The notes: generated from the sequence alone by a model not told the origin. Shown: positions 15,956-25,030, counted from the first letter of the stretch. The stretch: 64,000 bases of DNA from Chryseobacterium sp. OV279 (GCF_900128945.1 NZ_FQUD01000004.1:868001-932000), one strand, 5' to 3'. Translations and numbers: made by a program.

Positions 15956-18451
15956 ATGGAAAAACTGAAAAATTACATCTACGGAGAATGGGTAGAAGGT
16001 ACCGGAAACGGACTTCCTTTATACAATGCCGTTACAGGCGAGCAGGTTGCTGTTTCAGATACAGAAGGGCTTAATTTTGAGCAGGCTCTTGACTACGGAA
16101 GAACAGTAGGCTACAAAAACCTTTCTTCCATGACGTTTTATGACAGAGGAGAGATGCTGAAAAAAGTGGCTCTTTATCTTTTGGAAAGAAAGAAAAAATA
16201 TTACGAATTATCATATAAAACCGGAGCTACCCACGCAGATTCATGGGTAGATATAGAAGGAGGTTTCGGTACTTTCTTTACCTATTCCGGATTGGCCAAA
16301 AGAATGCTTCCCAACACTCCGTTCTGGGTGGATGGCGAAACTCAGAAAATCTCTGCGAATGGAACTTTTCTGGGAACTCATATTCTGACGCCAAGTGAAG
16401 GGGTTTCTATACAGATCAATGCCTATAACTTCCCGGTTTGGGGAATGTTGGAAAAATTGTCAACATCGCTGTTAGCAGGTGTTCCTTCCATTGTAAAGCC
16501 GTCTCCTTACGGTTCTTACCTGACGAACGCCGTTTTCCAGGACATGATTGAAAGTGGTGTCCTTCCGGAAGGTGCCCTTCAATTGGTTTGCGGTGAGCCG
16601 GGAAATATTCTGGATTATGTTCAGGATGGTGATTCTGTACTGTTCACCGGTTCTGCCAATACAGGAAGAAAACTGAAATCAATGCCTTCTATCGCTGGAA
16701 ATGCAGTACGTTTTAATATGGAAGCAGACTCTCTGAACTGCTCAATTTTAGGTCTGGATGCAAAACCTGGAACTCCGGAATTTGATCTCTTCATCAAAGA
16801 AGTACGTACTGAAATGACGACAAAAGCAGGTCAGAAATGTACGGCAATCAGAAGGATTATTGTTCCTGAGCACCTGATCGGAGATGTTCAGAATGCTTTG
16901 TCTAAAGCTTTAGACCAAACCAAAATAGGAAACCCGTTGAGCAGAGAAACCAGAATGGGATCACTGGTAGGAAAACAGCAGTACGATGAGGTCGTTAGAA
17001 AAGTAAATATTTTAAAGTCAGAAACAGAATTAGTTTACGATGGAAAACATGAACTTGTAGATGCAGACTATGATAACGGTGCATTCATGAGCCCGAAACT
17101 GTTCTTAAACGATAAACCTTTCGAGAAAAATATCTCTCATGATGTAGAAGCTTTCGGACCGGTTTCCACGTTAATGCCTTACAGAGATGCTGAAGAAGCG
17201 GCGGCTCTTGCTAAAAGAGGAAAAGGAAGTTTGGTAGGATCTATTATTTCCCACGACGAAACCTTTATCGCAGAAACTTCATGGAAAATGGCTTCCCAGC
17301 ACGGTAGAATTTTTGTTCTGAACAGAGACAATGCCAAAGAAAGTACAGGTCACGGTTCTCCGCTGCCTACTTTAATGCATGGTGGTCCTGGTAGAGCTGG
17401 TGGAGGCGAGGAAATGGGCGGACTGAACGGTCTTCATTTCTTCCTTCAGAAAACAGCGATTCAGGGTTCTCCGGATGTATTGAAAGCGATTACAAAAGTA
17501 TATCAGCAGGGTGCCGAGAAAAAATTCTCAGATAAGCATCCGTTCCAGAAATATTTTGAAGAAGTTGAAGTAGGAGATTCATTGGAAACCGCAGGAAGAA
17601 CGGTTACTGATGCAGATATCGTTAATTTCTCCAACGTTTCCTGGGATCATTTCTACGCACACACAGATGCTACAAGTTTAAGCGGAACTATTTTCGATAA
17701 AACAGTAGCTCACGGGTATTTCATCCTTTCTGCAGCGGCAGGACTGTTTGTATCAGGAAAAAAAGGACCTGTTATCGCTAACTACGGTTTGGAAAACTGT
17801 TCATTCTTTAAACCTGTTTATGCAGGAGATACGATCACGGTTTATTTAACGGCAAAAGAAAAAATAAACAGAGGCGTAAAAGGAAGAAACATTCCTTCCG
17901 GCGTTGTAAAATGGTTGGTAGAAGTAGTTAACCAAAGAGATGAAATCGTTTGTGTAGCGACGATCTTAACATTGGTGGCAAAGCATTCTCCTTTTATCGA
18001 TTTGAAAGTGAAAAATGTTCAGAAAATATTGGGAGGTTTAACAGAAACGACGCCATTGAATTGGGGTAAAATGTCTCCTCAGCAAATGATCGAACACCTG
18101 GAACATGGCGTTCTGGTAAGCTTAGGTGAGCCGGAAGCCGACAAATGTTTTACCCCGGAAGAGCAATTGGAAAAATGGCAGGATTCACTTTATAATCACA
18201 GAAAAATGCCGAAAGATTTCCCTGCTCCATTCCTGGCTGAAGATGAAACTTTATTGGAATTAAAGCATAAAAATCTGGATGCTGCGAAACAGTCATTTCT
18301 GGATAATTTACAGAGATTTACAGTCTATTACAGAGAAAATCCACAGGCTGAACATATGAACTATGTATTCGGTAAACTGAATAAAGAGATGTGGGAGCTG
18401 ATGCATAAGAAGCATTTTACCCACCACTTTGAACAGTTTGGATTGATTTAA
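15956..18451 (+). CDS. paaZ: PaaZ, bifunctional oxepin-CoA hydrolase / semialdehyde dehydrogenase with extra C-terminal domain
   Basis: PaaZ opens the oxepin-CoA ring and oxidises the resulting semialdehyde. Residues about 1-520 form the aldehyde dehydrogenase (catalytic Cys in AGQKCTAIRRI at about 295, general base Glu in FNMEADSLN at about 256). Residues about 535-680 are a MaoC-type hydratase (DHFYAHTDA and KTVAHGYFILSAA). E. coli PaaZ ends near residue 681, but this one continues to 831 with a helical domain containing 'NWGKMSPQQMIEHLEHGVLV', like DUF1569/DinB-type proteins. It is the last paa gene and is followed by a clear terminator. Confidence 0.93.
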   Translation: MEKLKNYIYGEWVEGTGNGLPLYNAVTGEQVAVSDTEGLNFEQALDYGRTVGYKNLSSMTFYDRGEMLKKVALYLLERKKKYYELSYKTGATHADSWVDIEGGFGTFFTYSGLAKRMLPNTPFWVDGETQKISANGTFLGTHILTPSEGVSIQINAYNFPVWGMLEKLSTSLLAGVPSIVKPSPYGSYLTNAVFQDMIESGVLPEGALQLVCGEPGNILDYVQDGDSVLFTGSANTGRKLKSMPSIAGNAVRFNMEADSLNCSILGLDAKPGTPEFDLFIKEVRTEMTTKAGQKCTAIRRIIVPEHLIGDVQNALSKALDQTKIGNPLSRETRMGSLVGKQQYDEVVRKVNILKSETELVYDGKHELVDADYDNGAFMSPKLFLNDKPFEKNISHDVEAFGPVSTLMPYRDAEEAAALAKRGKGSLVGSIISHDETFIAETSWKMASQHGRIFVLNRDNAKESTGHGSPLPTLMHGGPGRAGGGEEMGGLNGLHFFLQKTAIQGSPDVLKAITKVYQQGAEKKFSDKHPFQKYFEEVEVGDSLETAGRTVTDADIVNFSNVSWDHFYAHTDATSLSGTIFDKTVAHGYFILSAAAGLFVSGKKGPVIANYGLENCSFFKPVYAGDTITVYLTAKEKINRGVKGRNIPSGVVKWLVEVVNQRDEIVCVATILTLVAKHSPFIDLKVKNVQKILGGLTETTPLNWGKMSPQQMIEHLEHGVLVSLGEPEADKCFTPEEQLEKWQDSLYNHRKMPKDFPAPFLAEDETLLELKHKNLDAAKQSFLDNLQRFTVYYRENPQAEHMNYVFGKLNKEMWELMHKKHFTHHFEQFGLI

Positions 18452-18474
18452 TTCAAAATAAATATAAATTTATG

Positions 18475-18508
18475 ATCCCTTTTGGTTTTTACTGAAAGGG
18501 ATTTTTTT
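18475..18508 (+). terminator. Terminator after paaZ
   Basis: ATCCCTTTTGGT pairs with ACTGAAAGGGAT across a TTTT loop, followed by a T-run. A near-identical copy lies at 18818-18849 after the peptide gene. Confidence 0.8.
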
Positions 18509-18571
18509 AATTATCCTTGTCAGGGTTTAATAAGTAAGCCATTGGAAAATAAAAGTTTATATTAAAATGAG

Positions 18572-18579
18572 TAACTTTA
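18572..18579 (+). promoter_or_regulatory. Possible -7 element of the peptide gene
   Basis: TAACTTTA matches seven of eight positions of TAnnTTTG and lies five bases before the conserved leader element, so the transcript would begin close to that element's first bases. No -33 element at ideal spacing is obvious. Confidence 0.35.
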
Positions 18580-18583
18580 ATAG

Positions 18584-18613
18584 GCGAAATCCGAAAAGCA
18601 TATAGAGTAGGAA
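18584..18613 (+). promoter_or_regulatory. Conserved leader element, copy 1
   Basis: GCG-AAA-TCCGAAAAGC-ATAT-AGAGTAGGAA ends 23 nt before the start codon of the peptide gene. The same element stands before two other peptide genes (52435-52464, 55072-55103) and a tail-collar gene (26510-26542). TCC and GGA can pair, with a loop between them. It is probably a 5'-UTR element or a regulator site. Confidence 0.7.
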
Positions 18614-18636
18614 GAAAAAATTAAAAACTAATGACT

Positions 18637-18798
18637 ATGGAAAATTTAAAAAAACTTTCAAGAAGTGAATTGAGATCTGTTAAAGGTGCCGGTCCAAACT
18701 GGGCTTGTTTCCCTAATTTCTGCCCTCCGGGAAGTTGTTGCCGCCCTGGAAGATGGCCAGATATTGCAAGAGCATGTTATATATGTGCTGATTCTTAA
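18637..18798 (+). CDS. Cys-rich bacteriocin-like peptide with degenerate GG leader (peptide 1)
   Basis: The 53-aa product starts MENLKKLSRSELRSVKGAG, close to the leaders of peptides 2 and 3 encoded at 52218 and 54855, but with Gly-Ala in place of the Gly-Gly cleavage pair. The remaining 34 residues contain six cysteines, including SCC, and prolines. An ATG two codons upstream (18631) is an alternative start. The gene stands alone between two near-identical terminators, with no transporter beside it; export would need the system at 50875-56660. Activity as a bacteriocin is not shown by the sequence. Confidence 0.75.
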   Translation: MENLKKLSRSELRSVKGAGPNWACFPNFCPPGSCCRPGRWPDIARACYICADS

Positions 18799-18817
18799 AA
18801 TAAAATATAAATTGATA

Positions 18818-18849
18818 GTCCCTTTTGGTTTTACTGAAAGGGATTTTTT
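18818..18849 (+). terminator. Terminator after the peptide 1 gene
   Basis: GTCCCTTTTGGT pairs with ACTGAAAGGGAT across a TTT loop and is followed by TTTTTT. It is almost the same as the terminator after paaZ (18475-18508), with shared flanking bases (AATTA), which indicates a duplication. Confidence 0.75.
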
Positions 18850-18966
18850 AATTACCGTTGACAAGGATATCTGCTGCCTGAAAAATCTTAGTTTAGTAAA
18901 GGTTTTTGTTAAAAATGATAATTACTTTTACAGGACAATCAAAATCTCATTTATTTAAGACAAAAT

Positions 18967-19503
18967 ATGGACCTACAATTTTTCAAAGACTTTGACTTTA
19001 CGGACTTCTGGAATGAAAGCAGTTATTCTGTAAGAGATTATATTGAGCCGTTTCCGGATGACGAACTTATTGCTTCTGTAGAAGAAGAGCTTGGCTACAA
19101 ACTTCCCGCGTCTTATATTGAACTGATGAAACTGCAGAACGGCGGATTGGTTGAGAAATCCTGCTTTCCTACAACAGAAGAGAATTCATGGGCGGATGAT
19201 CATATTGCGATTACCGGAATTATGGGTATTGGAAGAGAGAAAACCTATTCTATCTGTGGAGAACTCGGAAGCCAGTTTATGATTGAGGAATGGGGATATC
19301 CTGCAATCGGTATTTACATCTGCGATTGTCCTTCGGCGGGGCATGATATGGTTTTGCTGGACTATTCCAATTGCGGCAAAGATGGAGAACCGGAAGTGGT
19401 TCACATTGATCAGGAAAATGATTATAAAAAGATATTTCTGGCCAAAGACTTTGAAACTTTCATAAAGGGTCTGAAAGATGAAGATGAATTTGACGGTGAA
19501 TAA
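18967..19503 (+). CDS. SMI1/KNR4 family protein
   Basis: The 178-aa acidic protein has the SMI1/KNR4 pattern: 'DELIASVEEELGYKLPASYIELMKLQNGG' at about residues 28-56 and 'GYPAIGIYICDCPSAGHDMVLLDYS' near 110-135. Many members are immunity proteins of contact-dependent or polymorphic toxins, but others have unrelated roles. No toxin gene with a recognisable domain is next to it; the nearest candidate partner is the Cys-rich peptide 170 bp upstream. It is cytoplasmic, with no signal peptide. Confidence 0.8.
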   Translation: MDLQFFKDFDFTDFWNESSYSVRDYIEPFPDDELIASVEEELGYKLPASYIELMKLQNGGLVEKSCFPTTEENSWADDHIAITGIMGIGREKTYSICGELGSQFMIEEWGYPAIGIYICDCPSAGHDMVLLDYSNCGKDGEPEVVHIDQENDYKKIFLAKDFETFIKGLKDEDEFDGE

Positions 19504-19552
19504 TTAAAACGATATTTTTAAACTTTAATTCAAATCGTAAAAAATAAAAACA

Positions 19553-20284
19553 ATGAACGAAAGCTGGATGCAAAAATGGGAAGAGGTAAAAGATAGACTT
19601 ATCTGTCCTGTAGATTTGGAAACCTATTTTACTTCAGATGAAATTATGAGGGAGAAAATGGAAGTAATGGAGATCGGGAATGTTTCGCTGCCGTCAGGAA
19701 AAGTGATTGTAAGAGATCCTTTGGTTTACTTAAATGCAAAGGAGAAACCTTATTTTGTTGAAGTACCAAAAGGTAATTTCCCTGTTAAAATCGCTGTGGC
19801 CAAATTCGAGGATTGGGGAGACCGGTATGCTGCTGTGAAAGTAGAATTTACAAAAGAAGAGGCTGTTGTATACAGAGAGGCATTAATAGGAGAAGAGGAA
19901 CTTGGAGATTCTGAGGAAGAAGATTATTTCGGCTTTGTAGTAGATGCAGGGTTGGCGTGTATTACCGATAGACAGGTAGTTCCTTATGTGGAGAAGTTTA
20001 TTTCAGAACTTGATGTGGAAAACATTTACGATGACTATTTTGCAGAACTCTTTGCTAAAAGCTATAAAGAAAATCCTGATAATCAAAGAGATTTGGGAGA
20101 CTGGATCAATTGGAAAGTGCCGGATACAGAATATCAGATTCCAATATTTGCAAGCGGTTTAGGAGATGGAGTATATCCTGTTTACTTTGGGTATGATGCA
20201 AAGGACGAAATTTGCAGCCTTTATATTCACTTTATTGATATCGAAATGGAATTATCTGATGAAGAAAACGAAGAGGATGAATAA
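19553..20284 (+). CDS. DUF4241 domain-containing protein
   Basis: The 243-aa protein carries the DUF4241 pattern: 'LPSGKVIVRDPLVYL' at about residues 46-60, 'PYFVEVPKGNFPVKIAV' and 'FGFVVDAGLACITD' near 127-140. It ends in an acidic tail (about 12 of the last 15 residues are Asp or Glu). The function is unknown; the family often turns up near SMI1/KNR4 genes, as here 49 bp downstream of one. No signal peptide is present. Confidence 0.7.
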   Translation: MNESWMQKWEEVKDRLICPVDLETYFTSDEIMREKMEVMEIGNVSLPSGKVIVRDPLVYLNAKEKPYFVEVPKGNFPVKIAVAKFEDWGDRYAAVKVEFTKEEAVVYREALIGEEELGDSEEEDYFGFVVDAGLACITDRQVVPYVEKFISELDVENIYDDYFAELFAKSYKENPDNQRDLGDWINWKVPDTEYQIPIFASGLGDGVYPVYFGYDAKDEICSLYIHFIDIEMELSDEENEEDE

Positions 20285-20308
20285 TTTCTATAAAACATAC
20301 ATTTATTA

Positions 20309-21115
20309 ATGAAAATCAAGATCTGTTATTATCTTGCTTCTGTCTTGTTGCTTGTTTGCTGTATTTCTAAAAAGAAAAGCATTTCAAAAGCGGAATACGA
20401 ACCACTTGCGGGAATTTCGTATGGAATGGAAGAAGAAGAGAAAAAATATTGGGATTCTTTGTGCAATGCAGAGAGAAACCAGGCAGTTAAAGACATTAAA
20501 AACAACCATATTTTTTACACGCATGTTTTCGGCATGGTGGAAATGTACAGAAGCAATTCTGAAATGGATTCTCTTTTAGCTTTATATTCTATTAAAACGA
20601 GGAAGAGCTTATATTACTGTATGGTACCATCCTCAAAACAGAATTGTTACGGCGTAAAAATGCGGGAGGAGATCGTTAGAAGACATGGGGAAAACTTCAT
20701 CGATTCTTTGAGGAAAGTAGCCGAAATCTCTTATGTGAATAAAAGAAAGAACGAGGTTTTCAGTTTTGAGGAATGCGATATGAACTCCCGTTATGCAAAA
20801 TCAAATGATTATAGCGATGCCCTGGAAAGGGTAGAAAAGGATTTCTGGAATGATACTGAATATCCTGATGAATTTGTTTTCAGAAAGGAGAAAGATTTAT
20901 ATTCGTCCATGGAAGCAAACTTTATCCTTCGAAAAGACGGGAGTATCTCTGAACCCAAGGTAGATATTCGCTTTCAAAATGAAGACAACTACCAGTTTTC
21001 GGGATATTTTATTAAAAAGCTTAAAGATTTTGTTATAAAATCAAAATGGAAACCCGCTACCTCAGTTGGAATTCCGGTAAATAGTGAAATGCATGTATTA
21101 ATATTTTTTAAATAA
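20309..21115 (+). CDS. Lipoprotein with TonB-C-like end, unknown
   Basis: The 268-aa protein has a lipoprotein signal with Cys at about 17-18 (LLVCCIS). Its last 70 residues (ANFILRKDGSISEPKV, then KWKPATSVGIPVNSEM) resemble the C-terminal fold of TonB-type energy transducers, which is common in small Bacteroidota exported proteins. No other domain is recognisable. It is closely followed by the next gene (6 bp), so the two may be co-transcribed. Confidence 0.55.
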   Translation: MKIKICYYLASVLLLVCCISKKKSISKAEYEPLAGISYGMEEEEKKYWDSLCNAERNQAVKDIKNNHIFYTHVFGMVEMYRSNSEMDSLLALYSIKTRKSLYYCMVPSSKQNCYGVKMREEIVRRHGENFIDSLRKVAEISYVNKRKNEVFSFEECDMNSRYAKSNDYSDALERVEKDFWNDTEYPDEFVFRKEKDLYSSMEANFILRKDGSISEPKVDIRFQNEDNYQFSGYFIKKLKDFVIKSKWKPATSVGIPVNSEMHVLIFFK

Positions 21116-21121
21116 ACTAAA

Positions 21122-21541
21122 ATGAAAAGAAAGTTAAGTTTTGTGATGTTGTGTTTTTCTATGCTGCTTCTAGCGCAGAAAGGGAAAGATGTTAAAAAAA
21201 ATCAAATAGACCAAAAGCTGGTAGGAAGCTGGAAAGGAGAAGAAGATGATCAGCAGATTGCAGGAATGCATAAAAGCTGGATCATGCATCGTTCGGATGA
21301 TGGCAAATTCCTCTTGTTATTCGTTGCTGTTCAGGATGGAAAAACGACAACGTTTACAGAAAAAGGACAATGGTGGGTTGAAGATGGTAAATTCTATGAG
21401 CTTCATAAAGGAGATGGCAAAACTGATGTCTATACCTATAAGGTCCTGGATAAGGATCATGTAAAATTCACAGCGGCTCAATTATCTCTTGAACAGAATA
21501 ATGAAAACTATGAGTTCATAGATACCAAACTAGAAGATTAA
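21122..21541 (+). CDS. Small exported protein, lipocalin-like
   Basis: The 139-aa protein has a signal peptide (MKRKLSFVMLCFSMLLLAQ). The mature part begins with 'LVGSWKGEEDD' and is rich in alternating beta strands (DGKFLLLFVAV, KGQWWVEDGKFYEL, YTYKVLDKDHVKF), like lipocalin-type domains of unknown role. The assignment is by appearance only. Confidence 0.5.
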   Translation: MKRKLSFVMLCFSMLLLAQKGKDVKKNQIDQKLVGSWKGEEDDQQIAGMHKSWIMHRSDDGKFLLLFVAVQDGKTTTFTEKGQWWVEDGKFYELHKGDGKTDVYTYKVLDKDHVKFTAAQLSLEQNNENYEFIDTKLED

Positions 21542-21600
21542 TCCTAAGCTCAAATTCAATTGGGTAATCAATTATTTTATGGGGTTTTATTAACTTTCCA

Positions 21601-22284
21601 ATGAAAACATTTGCAGATAAAGTCATAGAATTCAATAAAAACCTTCAGTTTTCAGGAGATCTTCCTGAGGGCTTTGAGGCCATGAATCCGTATCTGGATA
21701 ATCCGGAAACGATGACGGTCATGGAGGAATTTTATCACAAATACTATAATGACAGAAACCAGAGGAAACTGATGATCGGGATCAATCCCAGCCGGCATGG
21801 AGCAGGAGTGACGGGCGTTCCGTTTACCGATACCAAAAGGCTGGAAGCGGTCTGCGGAATTAAAATGCAGTCGGCCCACACCCATGAAGTTTCTTCGGTT
21901 TTTATGTATGATATGATTTCGGAGTATGGTGGTCCTGAAGAATTTTACAAAGACGTTTATATCAATTCCCCTTTTCCGCTGGCCATTGTGCGAAAAACAA
22001 AAACCGGCTGGCTGAACGCGAATTATTATGATGATAAAAAACTCTTTGAAGCGGTAAAAGATTTTATGATCGATGCTCTGAAGAAACATATCAGCCTTGG
22101 CGTGGATACTTCCGAAGTATTTGTTCTCGGCAAAAAGAATTCAGAATTTATCTCTGCGCTGAACAAAGAAGCCAAATTATTTGATACCATGACCGTCCTT
22201 GAACATCCGAGATATATCCAGCAGTACAAAACAAAACAAAAACAGCTGTACATCGACAAATATATTTTGGCATTGAAAAAATAG
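21601..22284 (+). CDS. SMUG2-like uracil-DNA glycosylase family protein
   Basis: The 227-aa protein matches the SMUG2 (DUF4918) branch of uracil-DNA glycosylases, which remove uracil and related damaged bases from DNA. The first active-site motif is 'IGINPSRHGAGVTGVPFTD' at about residues 59-77 and the second is 'LEHPRYIQQY' near 200-209, where UDG proteins have HPS. The gene is 28 bp upstream of a helicase gene in the same direction, so repair or nucleic acid defence as a pair is possible. Confidence 0.8.
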   Translation: MKTFADKVIEFNKNLQFSGDLPEGFEAMNPYLDNPETMTVMEEFYHKYYNDRNQRKLMIGINPSRHGAGVTGVPFTDTKRLEAVCGIKMQSAHTHEVSSVFMYDMISEYGGPEEFYKDVYINSPFPLAIVRKTKTGWLNANYYDDKKLFEAVKDFMIDALKKHISLGVDTSEVFVLGKKNSEFISALNKEAKLFDTMTVLEHPRYIQQYKTKQKQLYIDKYILALKK

Positions 22285-22312
22285 CTGTTAATTGCAGCAC
22301 TGAACGATTACC

Positions 22313-24997
22313 ATGACTATTTTTCCTGCCCATACAAAATTTAAATACAGCTGGCGCGCTTATCAGAAGAGATTTCTGGATGATCTTGACGGATTTCTTA
22401 CCGATCGGCATCTGCACGTCACTGCACCTCCCGGCTCCGGAAAAACCGTTTTAGGACTGGAAGTCATGCTGAGACTCAATAAACCGACACTTATTGTAGC
22501 ACCAACCTTAGCCGTCAAAAATCAATGGGTACAGAGATTCTGCGAACTTTTTCTTGATACAGAAACAGTACCGGACTGGATCTCCACGGATATCAAAAAT
22601 CCCGGACTTATTACCGTAACCACTTATCAGGGAATTCATGCAGCATCCGGTTTTCCGGATGACGATGAAACGGAGATTGGAAAAAAATCATCCAGAGTTT
22701 CCTTAGCTGAAATTATAAAGAAACTTCAGAAGCAGAAAGTGAAAACCTTTATTTTTGATGAGGCCCATCATCTGAAAAATGCATGGTGGAGAAGCTTGAT
22801 GGAATTGAAAGCAGCGATAGATCCAACCGTTGTCTCCCTTACCGCAACACCTCCTTTTGATGTTTCCGGCTCCGAATGGCAAAAATACATGCAGCTGAAC
22901 GGTCCCATAGATGCAGAGATCTCCGTTCCGGAATTAATGATTGAAGGCGATCTTTGCCCGCATCAGGACTTGGTTTATTTTACATTGCCAACCTATGAAG
23001 AACAGCAGGAAATAGAACATTACCATACACAGGCTGCCGCTTTTTTTAAAGAAATTGAGAATGACGATATTCTTCTCAATGCATTGGAACAGCATCATGT
23101 TTACCAGAAACCAATGGATCATCTGGAATGGATCTATGAAAATATATCCTCCTATACCTCCGGACTTATTTATCTTCATTTCAGAAAAAAAGAAATCTCT
23201 GAGATTCATTTTGAAATCATTGGTGATCAGCATCAGTACATTCCCGAATTTGATTTTTTCTGGCTCGAAGAACTTCTCGACTTTTATCTGATCGTAGATG
23301 AAGTGAATTTTAAAAACGAAGAAGATCATCGTACCGCATTAGGCAATAGATTGAAAAGACAGGGATTCCTGGAAAAAAAGACGATCAGTTTTTTCAGCAA
23401 TAAAAATGTAAGCCAGATCCTTAATTCCAGTATTGGAAAACTTCAGGGGATTAAAGACATTGTGGAATTTGAATTTTCAGTTTTGAAAGAAGATCTGAAA
23501 ATGGTAGTGCTTACCGACTTTATAAAAAAGGAATACCTATCCACCGATACCGAAAATAATCTCCATCTGGACAAAATCGGAGCCATCCCTATTTTTGAAA
23601 AGCTGAGACGTGAGAATTCCCAGAATAAAAAAATAGGTGTTCTGACGGGAAGTATTGTCATCATTCCATTATCTGCAAAAGAAAAGATGAATGAGTTCTG
23701 TGCAGGAAAAGGGATCTCCGAAGTATCGTTTTCTCCTGTTGCATATGATAAAGACTATATTCAGGTCCATCTTACGGAACAGATAAAACACGATATCGTG
23801 CATATCATCACAGAAATTTTCCAACAGGGTTATATTCAGGTGTTGATTGGTACAAAAGCTTTACTGGGCGAAGGCTGGGATGCTCCTAAAATGAATACTT
23901 TGATTCTTGCCAGTTTTGTGAGTTCCTTTGTCCTTTCCAACCAGATGAGGGGAAGAGTGATAAGAATCGATAAAGACAGTCCCCAAAAGACAGGAAATAT
24001 ATGGCATCTCGTATGTTTTGATCCACAGAGTGAGAATGGTGGTCAGGATATGGATATTGTGAAAAAGAGATTCAAAACCTTTGTGGGAATTTCAACCCAC
24101 GATGAAACGTCCATTGTGAACAATTTTGAAAGGATCAATATCAAAACCATTGAAAAAGAAGATCAGATTCCAGTCATCAATCAGGAAAGTTTTTCCTGGG
24201 CTAAAAACAGGAAAGATCTTACGCTGCGATGGAAATCAGCTCTAGATAAGGGAAATATTCTCGTCGAAGAAATTAAGGTTCCTTCCGGCGATTTTACCGA
24301 AGTGAACGATATGAAGATGACCTATCTCGGAAAAATGACCGCAGATCTTTCTAAAGTAATGATATCAACCGTTTTGCTATTTGGGCAGGATCTTCTTCTG
24401 GGGATACTAAAAAATATGCAGGCGATAGATTCTGTTAAAAGCTTTTCCTGGGTTATGTTTATGTTTGGAGGACTAGGGTTTTTGGCGTATGGGTTAAAAT
24501 TTTACCGTGCCTTGAGACAGTATCTCAAATATAAAAACGCGGCAGGACATATCGGACTCATAGGTGAAACTGTTCTGGAATGCCTGATCTACGAGAGAAT
24601 TATTACAACTCCTCCGGAAAAGATGAAAGTGGTAAGTTCAGGGGCTAAAGGTGATATGTTCTGTTATCTCGATGGTGGAAGTCACTATGAGAAATCACAG
24701 TTTATTCAGGTTTTGCAGGAGGTTATTTCTAAGATTGATAATCCTCGTTATCTGCTTAAACAGCAGGCTAAGCTTTTCTTTACGAAGAAATATATCTATT
24801 ATCCTATCCCTGAAGTTTTTGCCAAAAACAAAAAAAGCGCCGAGCTGTTCATGAAAGTCTGGAGCGAAAAAATTGAAAAATCAGAACTGGTTTTTACCAG
24901 AACCATTGAAGGACGTCGTATTCTTTTACAGCTGAGGTTCCAATCCCTGCTAAAAAGAAATGCAAGGATAGAACATCTTCACAAATGGACCCGTTAA
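22313..24997 (+). CDS. DEAD/DEAH-box superfamily 2 helicase with apparent membrane segments
   Basis: The 894-aa protein has the SF2 motifs: Walker A APPGSGKT (about residues 38-45), DEAHH (about 148-152), SLTATPP (about 178-184), and in the second RecA domain 'GTKALLGEGWDAPKMNTLILASFVSS' (about 520-545) and 'NQMRGRVIR'. At about 680-697 and 710-732 lie two hydrophobic stretches (VMISTVLLFGQDLLLGIL; WVMFMFGGLGFLAYGLKFY), followed by a 160-aa tail. Membrane segments are odd for a helicase and may tether it. No nuclease domain is visible. Confidence 0.8.
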   Translation: MTIFPAHTKFKYSWRAYQKRFLDDLDGFLTDRHLHVTAPPGSGKTVLGLEVMLRLNKPTLIVAPTLAVKNQWVQRFCELFLDTETVPDWISTDIKNPGLITVTTYQGIHAASGFPDDDETEIGKKSSRVSLAEIIKKLQKQKVKTFIFDEAHHLKNAWWRSLMELKAAIDPTVVSLTATPPFDVSGSEWQKYMQLNGPIDAEISVPELMIEGDLCPHQDLVYFTLPTYEEQQEIEHYHTQAAAFFKEIENDDILLNALEQHHVYQKPMDHLEWIYENISSYTSGLIYLHFRKKEISEIHFEIIGDQHQYIPEFDFFWLEELLDFYLIVDEVNFKNEEDHRTALGNRLKRQGFLEKKTISFFSNKNVSQILNSSIGKLQGIKDIVEFEFSVLKEDLKMVVLTDFIKKEYLSTDTENNLHLDKIGAIPIFEKLRRENSQNKKIGVLTGSIVIIPLSAKEKMNEFCAGKGISEVSFSPVAYDKDYIQVHLTEQIKHDIVHIITEIFQQGYIQVLIGTKALLGEGWDAPKMNTLILASFVSSFVLSNQMRGRVIRIDKDSPQKTGNIWHLVCFDPQSENGGQDMDIVKKRFKTFVGISTHDETSIVNNFERINIKTIEKEDQIPVINQESFSWAKNRKDLTLRWKSALDKGNILVEEIKVPSGDFTEVNDMKMTYLGKMTADLSKVMISTVLLFGQDLLLGILKNMQAIDSVKSFSWVMFMFGGLGFLAYGLKFYRALRQYLKYKNAAGHIGLIGETVLECLIYERIITTPPEKMKVVSSGAKGDMFCYLDGGSHYEKSQFIQVLQEVISKIDNPRYLLKQQAKLFFTKKYIYYPIPEVFAKNKKSAELFMKVWSEKIEKSELVFTRTIEGRRILLQLRFQSLLKRNARIEHLHKWTR

Positions 24998-25004
24998 AAA
25001 ACAA

Positions 25005-25030
25005 AAATTCCCTGAGGGATCAGGGAATTT
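25005..25030. terminator. Hairpin between convergent helicase and T9SS genes
   Basis: AAATTCCCTG and CAGGGAATTT form a 10-bp stem with loop AGGGAT. A-runs upstream and short T-runs downstream would let it work on both strands. Confidence 0.6.
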
